Source: Hoeflea sp. (GTDB lineage Bacteria > Pseudomonadota > Alphaproteobacteria > Rhizobiales > Rhizobiaceae). From it: a stretch of DNA of 64,000 bases. The translations under genes were made by a program, and so were the position numbers. Positions 16,623-26,333 of the stretch are shown here, in pieces. Location of the stretch: the NCBI GenBank assembly GCA_019084245.1, contig JAHRFE010000013.1, positions 1 through 64,000 on the forward strand, read 5' to 3'. Position 1 is the first letter of the stretch, and every line of letters starts with the position of its first letter. The notes beneath the pieces were generated by a model. The model made no database searches and was not told the origin of the DNA. It saw only the letters and a program-made list of their open reading frames with translations.

Positions 16623-17222
16623 TCAGCCCTTGAGAAGGTTTTCGAGCTTGGTCACGGCAATGTCGGGGTTCTCGCCCCAGGCGATGGTTCCCTTGAAGCG
16701 GCCTTCGGCATCGAGCAGGAACACCGAGGCGGTGTGGTCCATGGTGTATTCGCCCCCAGGGTCACTTGCGTCGGTCGGCACTTTCTTGGCGTAGATGTTG
16801 AACCCTTTGACCACGTCCCCGATCTTGTCCGGATCTCCGGAAATGCCGATGATCCGGTCGCTGACGCCCGCCACGTAGGAACCCATCAGTTCCGGCGTGT
16901 CGCGTTCGGGATCGACGGTGATGAAATAGGCGCCGATCTTGCCGCCCTCGGGGTCGGCCTGCTTGAGCCAGCTATCCAGCTCGTAAAGCGTCGTCGGGCA
17001 GATCTCCGGGCAATGGGTGAAGCCGAAGAACAGCACCGTCGGCCGGCCGCGGAACGCGGCTTCGGTGATAGGGCTGCCGGACTGGTCGACCAGCGCGAAC
17101 GGCACGCCATAGGGCTTGTCGGCGATCCGGTTCTCGCTCACCTGCCATTCATAGGTGAGCCAGCCGAGCGTGACGGCGAGCGCCGCGATCAGGGCCCAGA
17201 GGACAGTGCGAAAGGCTTTCAT
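16623..17222 (-). CDS. SCO1/SenC-family copper chaperone
   Basis: 199 residues. One N-terminal membrane anchor (~residues 5-25) is followed by a periplasmic thioredoxin-like domain. Copper ligands are present: CPEICP (Cys-x3-Cys) after GFTH, and His in YTMDHTAS. SCO proteins deliver copper to the CuA site of cytochrome c oxidase. MKAFRTVL was chosen as start because GGAG lies 7 bases upstream; an upstream Met at 17243 lacks this. A 57-residue membrane protein gene precedes it on the same strand. Confidence 0.92.
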   Translation of the reverse strand: MKAFRTVLWALIAALAVTLGWLTYEWQVSENRIADKPYGVPFALVDQSGSPITEAAFRGRPTVLFFGFTHCPEICPTTLYELDSWLKQADPEGGKIGAYFITVDPERDTPELMGSYVAGVSDRIIGISGDPDKIGDVVKGFNIYAKKVPTDASDPGGEYTMDHTASVFLLDAEGRFKGTIAWGENPDIAVTKLENLLKG

Positions 17223-17299
17223 CGTCGTCTCCAGCCTGGCCATTCGGCGCGGCCGGTTCCGGCCGGGTGCGCAGGGGCCCAGGAATTTGCGTTACAGGG

Positions 17300-17473
17300 T
17301 CAGAGGCACCAGGCCAGGCCATTGGCGGCCAGCGCGTAGAGAAGCGCCGGGCCGTTCGCCTGCCACGCGGCAAACACCAGCCCGCTCAGCATCGCAGCCA
17401 CGATCAGACCCAAGGCGAGGGGAGCCTGCCGTCGCAAGGTTGAAAAGCGGTGAGGCGCGTGTGCACTGGTCAT
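17300..17473 (-). CDS. 57-residue membrane protein upstream of the SCO gene
   Basis: Reads MTSAHAPHRFSTLRRQAPLA, then LGLIVAAMLSGLVFAAW and a second hydrophobic stretch GPALLYALAANGLAWCL. The pattern is a basic N-terminus (inside), one clear helix and a short second one. Codon use matches the neighbours, and overlapping frames are not protein-like. It lies 77 bases before the SCO gene. It could be a small oxidase-assembly or heme/copper helper, but nothing in the sequence proves it. Confidence 0.55.
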   Translation of the reverse strand: MTSAHAPHRFSTLRRQAPLALGLIVAAMLSGLVFAAWQANGPALLYALAANGLAWCL

Positions 17474-17688
17474 GATCCCTATCTAGCGCGCGGCGCGCGC
17501 GATGCCAAGCGGCAAGCGGTTTTCTGGACGCTGGCGAAATCAACTTCGCTTGAACCGATCATGGCAGTCGTTGATCCCTGTCCTTTCAATTGTCATCGTC
17601 AAGGTCCATATCCTTGGCGTGAGATTTACATTGGGCGCGTCGGGAACACCCGATCCGCTGCCGCGTTGACCCCGCAAGGAGACACTTC

Positions 17689-18183
17689 ATGACCATCCGC
17701 ATTTTCACCGCTCTCTCCGCCGGCCTCGTGGCCGCATCCTTTCTGGCCGCGCCGGCGATGGCCGAGCAGATCGGCGAGGTCGGCGTGGACTGGCTCGGCA
17801 ATGACATCCTGATCGACGCGGTCAGCGATCCCAAGGTCCAGGGCGTGACCTGCCATGTCGCCTATTTCGACCGCGGCATCATCGACCGGCTGCAGAAGGG
17901 CAACTGGTTCGAGGATCCCTCCAACGCCTCCATCGCCTGCCGCCAGACCGGCCCGATCACCATCGGCGACATCGATCTCGATGAGGATGGCGAGGTGGTG
18001 TTCAAGGAATCGCGCTCGCTGATCTGGAAGTCGCTGGTGGTCAACCGGATCTACGACAAGAAGAACGATACGCTCGTCTACCTGATCAATTCCCAGCAGG
18101 TGCAGGACGGCTCTGCCAAGATGGCCCTGTCCACCGTGCCGCTCTACGGCCAGGAAGTTGTGTGGGAAAACGGCAAGCAGTAA
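17689..18183 (+). CDS. creA: CreA-family periplasmic protein
   Basis: 164 residues. Sec signal peptide (AGLVAASFLAAPAMA, cleavage after AMA) followed by the family body: IGEVGVDWLGNDILIDAVSDPKVQGVTCHV, FDRGIIDRLQKGNWFEDPSNASIACRQTGPI and SLVVNRIYDKKNDTLVYLINS. Two conserved Cys (in VTCHV and IACRQ) could form a disulfide. CreA is conserved across proteobacteria, but its function remains unknown. GCAAGGAGACACTTC before the ATG provides a good ribosome site. Confidence 0.92.
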   Translation: MTIRIFTALSAGLVAASFLAAPAMAEQIGEVGVDWLGNDILIDAVSDPKVQGVTCHVAYFDRGIIDRLQKGNWFEDPSNASIACRQTGPITIGDIDLDEDGEVVFKESRSLIWKSLVVNRIYDKKNDTLVYLINSQQVQDGSAKMALSTVPLYGQEVVWENGKQ

Positions 18184-18383
18184 GGCAGGCCCTCCACCGG
18201 GATCCCCGGCCGGCGTTTGGTCTGGCCTCGGTGAGGGCAGGCGCCAATCGGCCCTTGCGGAGATCGACAAGCTGGCCCTGCATGTGCGGATGCCCGGCGT
18301 AGGGCGCTCGCGTTTCACACCCCGGGGGTGACCCGGTACGCGCGTTGGAATGGATCAGACCCGTTCGGAAAGCTGGAATTGGC

Positions 18384-21077
18384 ATGGTGCAGACGAAGCT
18401 TGAAGGCGCTCATACGCGCACCGTGCAGGACGTCGCCGAGCGCCTCGGAACCGATGCGGCGGCCGGTCTTGATCCGGTCCGGGCCGCGGAGAGGCTGAAG
18501 ACCCACGGCCCCAACCGGCTGCGCCGCCAGAAGACCAAGAGCGTTCTCTCCATCCTGGCCCACCAGTTCCAAAGCGTCATCGTCTGGCTGCTGGCGGCTG
18601 CGGCGCTGATGTCGTTTGCGCTTGGCGATTTGGCCGAGGGCACGGCCATTGTCGTCGTGCTCATCTTGAACGGCGGCATCGGGTTCTTCACCGAAATCAG
18701 TGCGGCCCGGTCCATGGAAGCGCTGATGCGGATCGCCGATGTGAAGACGCGGGTCCGCCGGGGCGGGCAGGAGCGCATGATTGACGCGCACGGGCTGGTG
18801 CCCGGCGATGTCGTCATCCTCGACGCGGGCGATATGGTGACCGCCGATCTCAGGATCGTCAAGGCCTCCAACCTGCAGGCCGACGAGTCGGTGCTGACCG
18901 GGGAATCGCTTCCGGTGACAAAGTCCGCCGGCGCCGTCAGCGCCGATGCAGGCCTGGGCGACCGCTTCAGCATGGCGTTCAAGGGAACGGCGATCACGCA
19001 AGGCTCGGGCGAAGCCCTTGTCGTGGCCACCGGCATGGTCACCGAGATCGGCCGGATCAGCAATCTGGTGCAGAACGCGGAAAGCGAAGTGGCGCCGCTG
19101 GAAAGGCGGCTCGACCGGCTCGGTCACCGGCTGGTGTGGCTGACCTTCGGGCTCGCCGCGCTGACCATCGGCGCGGGCATCCTGCGCGGGCACGACCTGG
19201 TTGCGATGATCCAGACCGGCGTGGCGCTGGCGGTGGCCGCCGTGCCGGAGGGGCTTCCGGTGGTGGCCACGCTCTCGCTCGCGCGCGGCATGTGGCGGAT
19301 GAGCCAGCGCAATGCGGTGATCACGCGGCTGTCTTCCGTCGAGACGCTGGGCGCCACCACGGTGATCCTCACCGACAAGACCGGAACGCTGACCGAAAAC
19401 CGGATGACGGCGGTGCGCTACCTGCTCGATGGCGGCGAAGCCGGGCTCGAGGGCCACGAAAGCGAGCGCCACTTTGTCAACGCTGCGGCAGCAAACCCGC
19501 TTGATCCGGCCACCGGCGATGCTCTGATGTGGGCGATTAGGATCGGTGGGCTGTGCACCAATGCCGCACTGGGCGACGGCAGCAAGGAAGCACGGACAGG
19601 CGATCCGATGGAACTGGCGCTGCTGCAGGTGGCCGCGACAGCCGGGCTCACGCATGCAAGCCTTCTTGAGACCTATCCCGAAATCCGCGAACACGCCTTC
19701 GATCCTGTCGCCAAGATGATGGCGACGGTGCATGCCGATGGCGATCAGTACCTGGTCGCGGTCAAGGGCGCGCCCGAAGCCGTCATTGACAGCGCCACTC
19801 AGGTCTTGGGTCAGGGCGGAACGCGCCCGCTTGAAAAGGCGGCGCGAGAGGCGTGGAAAGAGCGCAGCGCGAAAGCCGCGCAGGAGGGGCTCAGGCTCCT
19901 CGGACTGGCCATGAAACACAGCGGCCAGGATGACGACGAGCCCTATGCGGGCCTGACCCTGGTGGGGCTTGTCTGCCTGGTCGATCCGGTGCGCGAGGAT
20001 GTGCCCCCGGCGATTGCGGCGAGCCTTGCGGCAGGCGTGCGCGTCATCATGGTGACCGGCGACCACGCCGGCACGGCAGAGGCCATCGCCCGGGAGGCGG
20101 GGCTTGGCGACGGCCAACTCACCGTGATCGAGGGCCGCGACCTCGCCGGTATCGATGCTGACACTGTGAGCGACGAGGTTCGCGACCGCGTGCTTGGGGC
20201 CGATGTGTTCGCCCGCGTTGCGCCGGAAACCAAGCTGACGCTGGTGTCGATCTATCAGCAGGCCGGCCACGTGGTGGCAATGACCGGCGACGGCGTCAAT
20301 GACGCCCCGGCGCTGAAGAAGGCCGATATCGGCATCGCCATGGGCAAGCGCGGCACCCAGGTTGCCCAGGAAGCCGCCCACATGGTGCTGCGCGACGACA
20401 AGTTCGCCACCATCATCATGGCCATGCGGCAGGGCCGGGTGATCTTCGACAACATCCGCAAATTCGTGGTCTATCTGATGAGCTGCAATGTCAGCGAGGT
20501 GCTGGTCGTCGGCCTCGCCGTGGGGGTCGGCCTGCCGATACCGCTGTTGCCGCTGCAGATCCTGTTTTTGAACCTCGTCACCGATGTGTTCCCCGCCTTC
20601 GCGCTGGGTCTGGGCAAGGGCGACGGCAACGTCATGCGCAAGCCGCCGCGAAATCCCAAGGAATCGATCCTGGACCGGTCTCGCTGGACCCAGATCGGCG
20701 TGCTTGGAACCGCGATCACCATCGCCACTCTCGGCGCCTTCCTGCTGTCGCTGTCCTGGCTGAAGCTCGACTCCGCCGCCAGCGTCACCGTGGCGTTCCT
20801 GACGCTGGCGCTGGCGCAATTGTGGAACGTGTTCAACATGCGCGATCCCGATGCGGGGCTGTTTGACAACGACGTCACTCGCAATCCCTATGTCTGGGGC
20901 GCGCTGGCGCTCTGCCTCGGTCTGATCGGCCTGGCGCTGTGGCTGCCGCAGCTTGCGGATCTTCTGGGACTGCCCGATCCGGGCAGTCAGGGGCTCGCGC
21001 TGGCATTTGTGGCAAGTCTCACGCCGCTGGCGCTGGGGCAGTTGTGGCTGGCGCTGATACGGTTCGGCAGGGCGTGA
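18384..21077 (+). CDS. P2-type cation-transporting ATPase (Ca2+/monovalent-cation type)
   Basis: 897 residues. It shows an N-terminal cation-ATPase domain (GLDPVRAAERLKTHGPNRL), the actuator motif TGES, the ion-site VPEGLP in M4, the phosphorylation motif DKTGTLTENRM, a nucleotide-binding domain (KGAPE, DPVR) and the hinge TGDGVNDAPALKKADIGIAMG. Six C-terminal helices hold the remaining ion ligands (NLVTDVFPAFALG in M6). PEGLP places it with SERCA-like P2 pumps, which export Ca2+, Na+ or Mg2+ (import) in bacteria; the ion is not decidable here. MVQTKLEG was chosen as the start. Stands alone. Confidence 0.93.
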   Translation: MVQTKLEGAHTRTVQDVAERLGTDAAAGLDPVRAAERLKTHGPNRLRRQKTKSVLSILAHQFQSVIVWLLAAAALMSFALGDLAEGTAIVVVLILNGGIGFFTEISAARSMEALMRIADVKTRVRRGGQERMIDAHGLVPGDVVILDAGDMVTADLRIVKASNLQADESVLTGESLPVTKSAGAVSADAGLGDRFSMAFKGTAITQGSGEALVVATGMVTEIGRISNLVQNAESEVAPLERRLDRLGHRLVWLTFGLAALTIGAGILRGHDLVAMIQTGVALAVAAVPEGLPVVATLSLARGMWRMSQRNAVITRLSSVETLGATTVILTDKTGTLTENRMTAVRYLLDGGEAGLEGHESERHFVNAAAANPLDPATGDALMWAIRIGGLCTNAALGDGSKEARTGDPMELALLQVAATAGLTHASLLETYPEIREHAFDPVAKMMATVHADGDQYLVAVKGAPEAVIDSATQVLGQGGTRPLEKAAREAWKERSAKAAQEGLRLLGLAMKHSGQDDDEPYAGLTLVGLVCLVDPVREDVPPAIAASLAAGVRVIMVTGDHAGTAEAIAREAGLGDGQLTVIEGRDLAGIDADTVSDEVRDRVLGADVFARVAPETKLTLVSIYQQAGHVVAMTGDGVNDAPALKKADIGIAMGKRGTQVAQEAAHMVLRDDKFATIIMAMRQGRVIFDNIRKFVVYLMSCNVSEVLVVGLAVGVGLPIPLLPLQILFLNLVTDVFPAFALGLGKGDGNVMRKPPRNPKESILDRSRWTQIGVLGTAITIATLGAFLLSLSWLKLDSAASVTVAFLTLALAQLWNVFNMRDPDAGLFDNDVTRNPYVWGALALCLGLIGLALWLPQLADLLGLPDPGSQGLALAFVASLTPLALGQLWLALIRFGRA

Positions 21078-21089
21078 GGGCAGCCCCGC

Positions 21090-21443
21090 CTATCCCCTGA
21101 AGATCAGCGCCGCACCGGCTGCGATCAGCGTGAAGCCGCCCAGATGGTTCCAGCCGAGCGGCTCCTTAAGCACGACCACCGAGAAGCCGGCGAAGACGAA
21201 AAGCGTGATCACCTCCTGCATGGTCTTGAGCTCGGCCGCCGACCAGACCGCATGGCCGATGCGGTTGGCGGGCACGGCCAGGCAATACTCAAAGAAGGCG
21301 ATGCCCCAGGACACCGCGATGACGATCAGGAGCGGCGTCGACTTGAACTTGAGATGGCCGTACCAGGCCAGCGTCATGAAGATGTTGGACACGGCCAGCA
21401 GCAGGACCGGCAGCCATTTGATGGCGAAGGGCGAGAGTGTCAT
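21090..21443 (-). CDS. DMT-family small membrane protein (DUF486)
   Basis: 117 residues, four hydrophobic segments, with the DUF486 pattern LAWYGHLKF, VSWGIAFFEYCLAVPANRIGH, AELKTMQEVITLFVFAGFSV and PLGWNHLGGFTLIAAGAALIF. The family resembles a half-size drug/metabolite transporter; substrates are unknown. It is convergent with the P-type ATPase, 12 bases away. Confidence 0.88.
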   Translation of the reverse strand: MTLSPFAIKWLPVLLLAVSNIFMTLAWYGHLKFKSTPLLIVIAVSWGIAFFEYCLAVPANRIGHAVWSAAELKTMQEVITLFVFAGFSVVVLKEPLGWNHLGGFTLIAAGAALIFRG

Positions 21444-21675
21444 GGGCGAGGGATTCCGGGAGCGGGATGCGATGCGGAATCACTGGAGATGTTTCGGGGC
21501 CGGCGTCAAGAGGCATCCGGCGGCTCCAGGGCCGCGACCGTTTGCTTTTCACCATGTCCGGAAGCAAGACCACGGCGCTCGAGGGGCAAGCCAACCCTCC
21601 TGCGCGCCCCGCCAGCCCGCCTCTGTCCCCTGATCAGCTCCACGCCGGGGTTCGAACAGCGCGAAGCCGCATGCC

Positions 21676-22383
21676 TTACCGTTTGGTTGCGACAAGGCCC
21701 AGATCCGGCAATGACGGAACATCCGAAAAATGCCGCTCGACGTCGAAACCCAACGCATCGACGAATCCGAGAAAATCATTCACGTCATCGGTAATATTGT
21801 AGTGGCCGATGTCCGGGGTCGGGCCATGGTTCATCTCCGACCAGAAGATCAGCCTGCATCCGGGCCTCGCGTAACGCGCAATATTGGCCATGACGAAGGG
21901 CCATTTCGGCGTATGATCGATGCAGTTGCGAACATAAATGACACCGTCGATGGCTGCTTCAAGATCCTTGATCGGCTTTGCCGCATCGACGGAAAGCAGC
22001 TTTGCGTTTTCGAAGACATGGCCGTCAAAGTGAAGCCTTTGATAGTCGATGATCTTCTGGCCCATCGGTTCAATGATGTAGGGCTCGGTTTCAGGGTCGA
22101 AGCCGAATATCACGGGACCGCAACTCGACCCGATCTCCAGATTCTGTCGCTGGCGCGCGTGCTCGCACATCGCCATCAACTCGTCCGGGTGATCCCGGAA
22201 GAAATATCTTTCCAGGCTTTTGCGTATGACGGAACGATCAGACTGAAGGGATGCGTAGTAGGACTTGAATGCATCCGTCTCCATGAACAGTCTGCAATGC
22301 TTGAACTCGAATTCCTGGGAGTTTTCCCATATTTTCAGTCTTTTGTGCTTGTTGATTCCAAGCAGTTCTTCCAGTTTCCGCAT
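21676..22383 (-). CDS. Class I SAM-dependent methyltransferase-like protein
   Basis: 235 residues. The N-terminal ~85 residues are charged and helical (KHKRLKIWENSQEFEFKHC). The Rossmann core follows: NLEIGSSCGPVIFGF (motif I), YIIEPMGQKIIDYQ (motif II region), DGVIYVRNCIDHTPKWPFVMANIARYARPGCRLIFWSEM (motifs IV-V). The sequence IDHTPxW is typical of methyltransferases associated with sugar or surface-polymer loci, but nothing nearby confirms that. GC content and codon use are lower in GC than in flanking genes, suggesting acquisition. Substrate unknown. Confidence 0.7.
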   Translation of the reverse strand: MRKLEELLGINKHKRLKIWENSQEFEFKHCRLFMETDAFKSYYASLQSDRSVIRKSLERYFFRDHPDELMAMCEHARQRQNLEIGSSCGPVIFGFDPETEPYIIEPMGQKIIDYQRLHFDGHVFENAKLLSVDAAKPIKDLEAAIDGVIYVRNCIDHTPKWPFVMANIARYARPGCRLIFWSEMNHGPTPDIGHYNITDDVNDFLGFVDALGFDVERHFSDVPSLPDLGLVATKR

Positions 22384-22525
22384 GGATTTGAGGCCTTCTG
22401 CGCGTCACGTCCCAAGTCTGCAAACAGGCCGACTTGCTTCCCTGTCTTGTACTCGCATTTGTGCTCCATCGTCGGCAAGGCTTTTGTACAAGTAACTGCG
22501 CTGATTGATCTTAAGGAGGCCTCCC

Positions 22526-24256
22526 TCAATACCCCACCGTCGCAGCCCCCGGCCGCCTCGGGTCGGACGCGCCGAGCAGCAGGCCTTTCTCGGCGTCGAC
22601 ATGGATCGACTGGGTCGAGCCCATGACGCTGCCGACCGTGATGCTGTGGCCCTTGGCCTCAAGGGCTGCCACCGTGTCGCGGCTCAGTCCGCCGTCCTCG
22701 CTGCGGATTGTGTCAGGCAGCCATTGATGGTGGACGCGCGCGGCGTGGCTCGCTTCGGCGACATTCATGCCGTGGTCGATCATGTTGGAAATCACCTGCA
22801 GCGTGGTGGTGATGATCTGCGAACCGCCGGGGCTGCCGGTGACCAGGAACGGCTTGCCGTCCTTGAGCACGATGGTCGGGCTCATCGAGGACAGCGGCCG
22901 CTTGCCCGGTTCCACCGCATTGGCGTCGCCGCCGATCAGGCCATAGGCGTTGGGCACGCCCGGTTTTGCGGAAAAATCATCCATCTCGTTGTTGAGCAGC
23001 ACGCCGGTGCCGGCCGCGGTCATGCCCGACCCATAGGAGAAGTTCAGCGTGTAGGTGTTGGACACCGCATTGCCGTCCTTGTCGACCACGGAGAAATGCG
23101 TGGTCTGGTCGCTCTCGTAGGGCGCCAGATCGCCCGGCTTGATCGAGGCCGACGGCGTGGCGCGGTTCAAACTGATGCCATCGCGGATCTTCGCCGCATA
23201 GGCCTTCGAGATCAGTGCTGCGACCGGCACATCGACAAAATCAGGATCGCCCAGATATTCCGACCGGTCGGCATAGGCGCGCTTCATCGCCTCCGCCATC
23301 AGATGGATCGTGTCGGAGGAATTGTGCCCGAGAAAGCTGAGCGGATAGTCTTCCAGCACATTGAGGATCTGGATGATGTGGGTGCCGCCGGAGCTTGGCG
23401 GCGGCATCGAGACGATCTCGTGGCCGCGATAGGTTCCGCGGACCGGCTCGCGCAGCACCACCTTGTAATTCGCCAGATCCTCGAGACTCATCGCCCCGCC
23501 GGCCTCCTGCGCGGCAGCCGCGATCTTTTCCGCCACCTCGCCCTTGTAGAACCCGTCCGGCCCTTCCGCCGCGATCTTCTTGAGTGTTTCGGCCAGATCA
23601 GGCTGTTTGAACAGATCGCCGGGTTCATAGAAGCCACCATCCTCCTTGAAAAAGATCTCGGCCGAGGCCGGCCAGGCCTTCAGCCGCTTTTCCAACGCCT
23701 TGAGGCTGTCGGCCAGATCGGCGGTTACCACGATGCCCTCCTCGGCAAGCCTGATCGCGGGGGCAGCGGCTTCGGCCAGCGTCATCGTGCCATAGGTCTC
23801 CAGCGCCAGCTGCATGCCTGCCACGGTGCCGGGCACGCCGACGGCAAGCCCGGTGAAACGCGACAGATTGCTGTCGGCGTTGCCCTCCGCATCGAGATAC
23901 ATGTCGCGGCTGGCGCTCGATGGCGCCATCTCGCGGTAGTCGATGGCTTTCGTCTCGCCGGATCCCGCGTCATGCACCAGCATGAAGCCGCCGCCACCGA
24001 GGTTTCCGGCGCGGGGCAGAGTGACAGCCAGCGCCAGCGCCACGGCGACCCCGGCATCCACCGCATTGCCGCCATCCTTGAGCACCTGCAGCCCGACATC
24101 GGCCGCCACCGCCTCCTGCACCGAGACCATCGCATTCTTGGCCCAGACCGGATGCACCGCATCCATGGAGCTGTAGATCGCCGCTTCCTGGGCGGAGGCG
24201 CAAACGGGCGTGATGCTGATCAAGGCTGTGGCGAGGGCGGCGAGGGGGCGGAGCAT
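22526..24256 (-). CDS. ggt: Gamma-glutamyltranspeptidase
   Basis: 576 residues, made as a proenzyme. It has a Sec signal peptide (LAALATALISITPVCASA), the large-subunit landmarks GGNAVDAGVA, GGGGFMLVHD and YREMAP, and the autoprocessing site DQTTHFSVVDKDGNAVS, with Thr385 the expected nucleophile of the new small-subunit N-terminus. SSMSPTIV and TGSPGGSQIITT are small-subunit motifs. It cleaves glutathione and other gamma-glutamyl compounds in the periplasm. AAGGA lies 8 bases before the ATG at 24256. Confidence 0.95.
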   Translation of the reverse strand: MLRPLAALATALISITPVCASAQEAAIYSSMDAVHPVWAKNAMVSVQEAVAADVGLQVLKDGGNAVDAGVAVALALAVTLPRAGNLGGGGFMLVHDAGSGETKAIDYREMAPSSASRDMYLDAEGNADSNLSRFTGLAVGVPGTVAGMQLALETYGTMTLAEAAAPAIRLAEEGIVVTADLADSLKALEKRLKAWPASAEIFFKEDGGFYEPGDLFKQPDLAETLKKIAAEGPDGFYKGEVAEKIAAAAQEAGGAMSLEDLANYKVVLREPVRGTYRGHEIVSMPPPSSGGTHIIQILNVLEDYPLSFLGHNSSDTIHLMAEAMKRAYADRSEYLGDPDFVDVPVAALISKAYAAKIRDGISLNRATPSASIKPGDLAPYESDQTTHFSVVDKDGNAVSNTYTLNFSYGSGMTAAGTGVLLNNEMDDFSAKPGVPNAYGLIGGDANAVEPGKRPLSSMSPTIVLKDGKPFLVTGSPGGSQIITTTLQVISNMIDHGMNVAEASHAARVHHQWLPDTIRSEDGGLSRDTVAALEAKGHSITVGSVMGSTQSIHVDAEKGLLLGASDPRRPGAATVGY

Positions 24257-24488
24257 CGGGGTGGTCCTTTCGAGACTGCCAGCATGTTCGGCGGGTGCGG
24301 CGCCGGAGCATCGATCCATCGAAAGCCAGATCGGCCGCGTCGTCAACCCGGAACGGCGCCTCATCCGGCGCGGCTTCGCGCAGCCTTGTCCCTGCTGCGG
24401 CGCGAATCTGCCCCTCCGCCCCTTTGCCGGGCGATGGCCGCACCCTATCTATGGTGCATGATCAAAGCCCGCATCCAGAGAGACTGAC

Positions 24489-25175
24489 ATGGCATTCCTC
24501 GGCATCATCGTGATCCTCGGAGTGCTGGCAGCCATCTATGCGCCGCAGTTCTGGATCGGCCACGTCATGCGCCGCCACGGCGCCGACCGGCCGGATTTCC
24601 CGGGAACGGGAGGCGAGATGGCGCAGCATCTGGTCGAACGGCTGCAGCTCGACGGCGTCGGCGTCGAGGCCACCGATGCCGGCGATCACTACGATCCCGA
24701 AAGCCGCACGGTGCGCCTGTCCAAGGCCAATTTCGATGGGGCGAGCCTTACCGCCGTGGCGGTCGCCGCCCACGAGGTCGGGCACGCGCTGCAGCACCAT
24801 CGCGGCGAGCGCGGGCTGGCGCTCAGGCAGAAGCTGGTCGGCGTCGCCATGACGACCGACCGCATCGCCTCGATCTTCTTCATCGCTGCACCGGTGCTCG
24901 CCATCATGCTGCGCGCGCCAGGCGCCATGCTCGGCATGGCGCTGATCGGCATCGGCCTGCTCGCCATCCGCATCCTCGTGCATCTCGTCACGCTGCCGGT
25001 CGAATATGACGCGAGTTTCAACAAGGCGCTGCCGATCCTGCGCGAGGGCGGCTATTTGAGCGACGACGATCTCGCCGGCGCCCGTAGCGTGCTCAAGGCC
25101 GCAGCCTTCACCTATGTCGCCGCGGCGCTGATGAGCCTGCTCAATCTGGCGCGCTGGTTCCGGGTGCTGCGGTGA
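24489..25175 (+). CDS. Membrane zinc metallopeptidase, YugP type
   Basis: 228 residues. An N-terminal helix (FLGIIVILGVLAAIYAP) precedes the protease motif AVAVAAHEVGHALQHH, which carries the HExxH zinc site, then two central membrane helices, VEYDASFNKALPIL (third ligand region, E in PVEYDAS) and a C-terminal helix. This is the order seen in the YugP/Zn_peptidase_2 family of integral-membrane proteases. Targets are unknown. The only upstream gene is the divergent ggt. Confidence 0.88.
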   Translation: MAFLGIIVILGVLAAIYAPQFWIGHVMRRHGADRPDFPGTGGEMAQHLVERLQLDGVGVEATDAGDHYDPESRTVRLSKANFDGASLTAVAVAAHEVGHALQHHRGERGLALRQKLVGVAMTTDRIASIFFIAAPVLAIMLRAPGAMLGMALIGIGLLAIRILVHLVTLPVEYDASFNKALPILREGGYLSDDDLAGARSVLKAAAFTYVAAALMSLLNLARWFRVLR

Positions 25176-25535
25176 GGGGGGGCGGCGTGGAAGCTGCGAG
25201 GCAAGCGGATCATGCAGCAAGCTGGGGCATTCAGAGGCAGGACCTGCGAATTGATGGGAAAGGATGAACGCGTTATGGCCTCTTTGAACCCTTTGTCGGC
25301 TCTGGCTTCCTGGCTGGTATGGGAGTGGAGCGGACCTTTGCTACAGAAGCATCAAACGGCAACGCGCCAACACCGGACATCGTGAACGGCTCTCATGGCA
25401 GTTCTCGACCCCATTGCGGTCATTCATTGGCTTGATAGCGCGCCCGCTGACCTGACATTATTCCACAAATAAAACGTGTCGTAGGTTTCGGGAGATTTGC
25501 GAATTTAGGTTCAAGGCGCGCGGAGGCACCAAAGC
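25176..25535. other. Intergenic region at the left edge of a lower-GC patch
   Basis: 360 bases without a credible gene. GC falls noticeably from about 25250 onward. No inverted repeats or direct target duplications were spotted. Confidence 0.4.
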
Positions 25536-26333
25536 ATGTCAACTATAACCACTGGAGTTGAAAAGCAGTATAGCGATAGCCAAAAACTTGCTGCCCGCGC
25601 GCGGCTTAATCGCGAATATACGATTGCCGAAGTCGGCTGGTTTTCATGGGTGGCGAGGCAGTTACCTCTCAAAGGGGGAAATCGCATTCTGGATGTTGGC
25701 TGCGGCCCCGCGTGGTTCTGGGCGGCCACGGTGAAGGAACTTCCTGAAAAATTGGAACTGACGCTTTCCGATCTTTCTCCGGGCATGGTTCAGGAAGCCC
25801 TTGAGCGATGCCGGCCATTGCCTTTTGAGGCGGTCACAGGTCAGCAAGCCGACGTGATCGCCTTGCCATTCGAGGATGGTTCCTTTGATTCCGTCATAGC
25901 AATGCATGTGCTCTATCACTTGCCGGACCCGACGCATGGTATCGCAGAGATGTATCGCGTTTTGAAGCCGGGTGGCTTTCTTGCTGTGACGACGAACGGG
26001 GCAGGTCACATGCGCAAGATATATGAGTTGACGACCGTTCTCGGCAGTCCTCCCCAAGATCCGGGCGGTGCTGCTTTCGGCTTTGAAAAAGCTGAACGGT
26101 TCATGCAAGCCAAGTTCGGAAATGTCGCCATGACGCAGCATCCAGCTCGTCTACGAGTGACAGAGCCGGAAGACCTCTTTCTGGCGCTCACGTCCTATCC
26201 CCCCGCCGATCAGGCCAGCGAGGCGGAGCTTGCCGAGTTTCGGAATGCGATCGCGGAGGCGTTTCAGGCTGGTGACGGCGTGATTGAAGCAGAGAAGAAA
26301 AATGGGTTGTTCGTCAGCAGGAAAGTAGCCTAA
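25536..26333 (+). CDS. Class I SAM-dependent methyltransferase, UbiE/BioC-like
   Basis: 265 residues, cytosolic. Core motifs are textbook: NRILDVGCGPAWFWAATVKELP (motif I), LTLSDLSPGMVQEALER (II), ADVIALPFEDGSFDSVIAMHVLYHLPDP (III-IV) and MYRVLKPGGFLAVTTNG (V). The C-terminal ~90 residues are a variable cap that sets substrate choice. The gene is visibly less GC-rich than the surrounding chromosome and lies in a patch with long non-coding flanks, suggesting transfer. A small-molecule substrate is likely but unknown. Confidence 0.82.
   Translation: MSTITTGVEKQYSDSQKLAARARLNREYTIAEVGWFSWVARQLPLKGGNRILDVGCGPAWFWAATVKELPEKLELTLSDLSPGMVQEALERCRPLPFEAVTGQQADVIALPFEDGSFDSVIAMHVLYHLPDPTHGIAEMYRVLKPGGFLAVTTNGAGHMRKIYELTTVLGSPPQDPGGAAFGFEKAERFMQAKFGNVAMTQHPARLRVTEPEDLFLALTSYPPADQASEAELAEFRNAIAEAFQAGDGVIEAEKKNGLFVSRKVA

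Noticed and set aside
18315-20819. 834-residue minus-strand frame
   Set aside because: Antisense shadow of the P-type ATPase; no motif, no ribosome site, composition typical of a reversed GC-rich gene.
22505-24487. 660-residue + strand frame
   Set aside because: Antisense to gamma-glutamyltranspeptidase, whose catalytic motifs are all present on the other strand.
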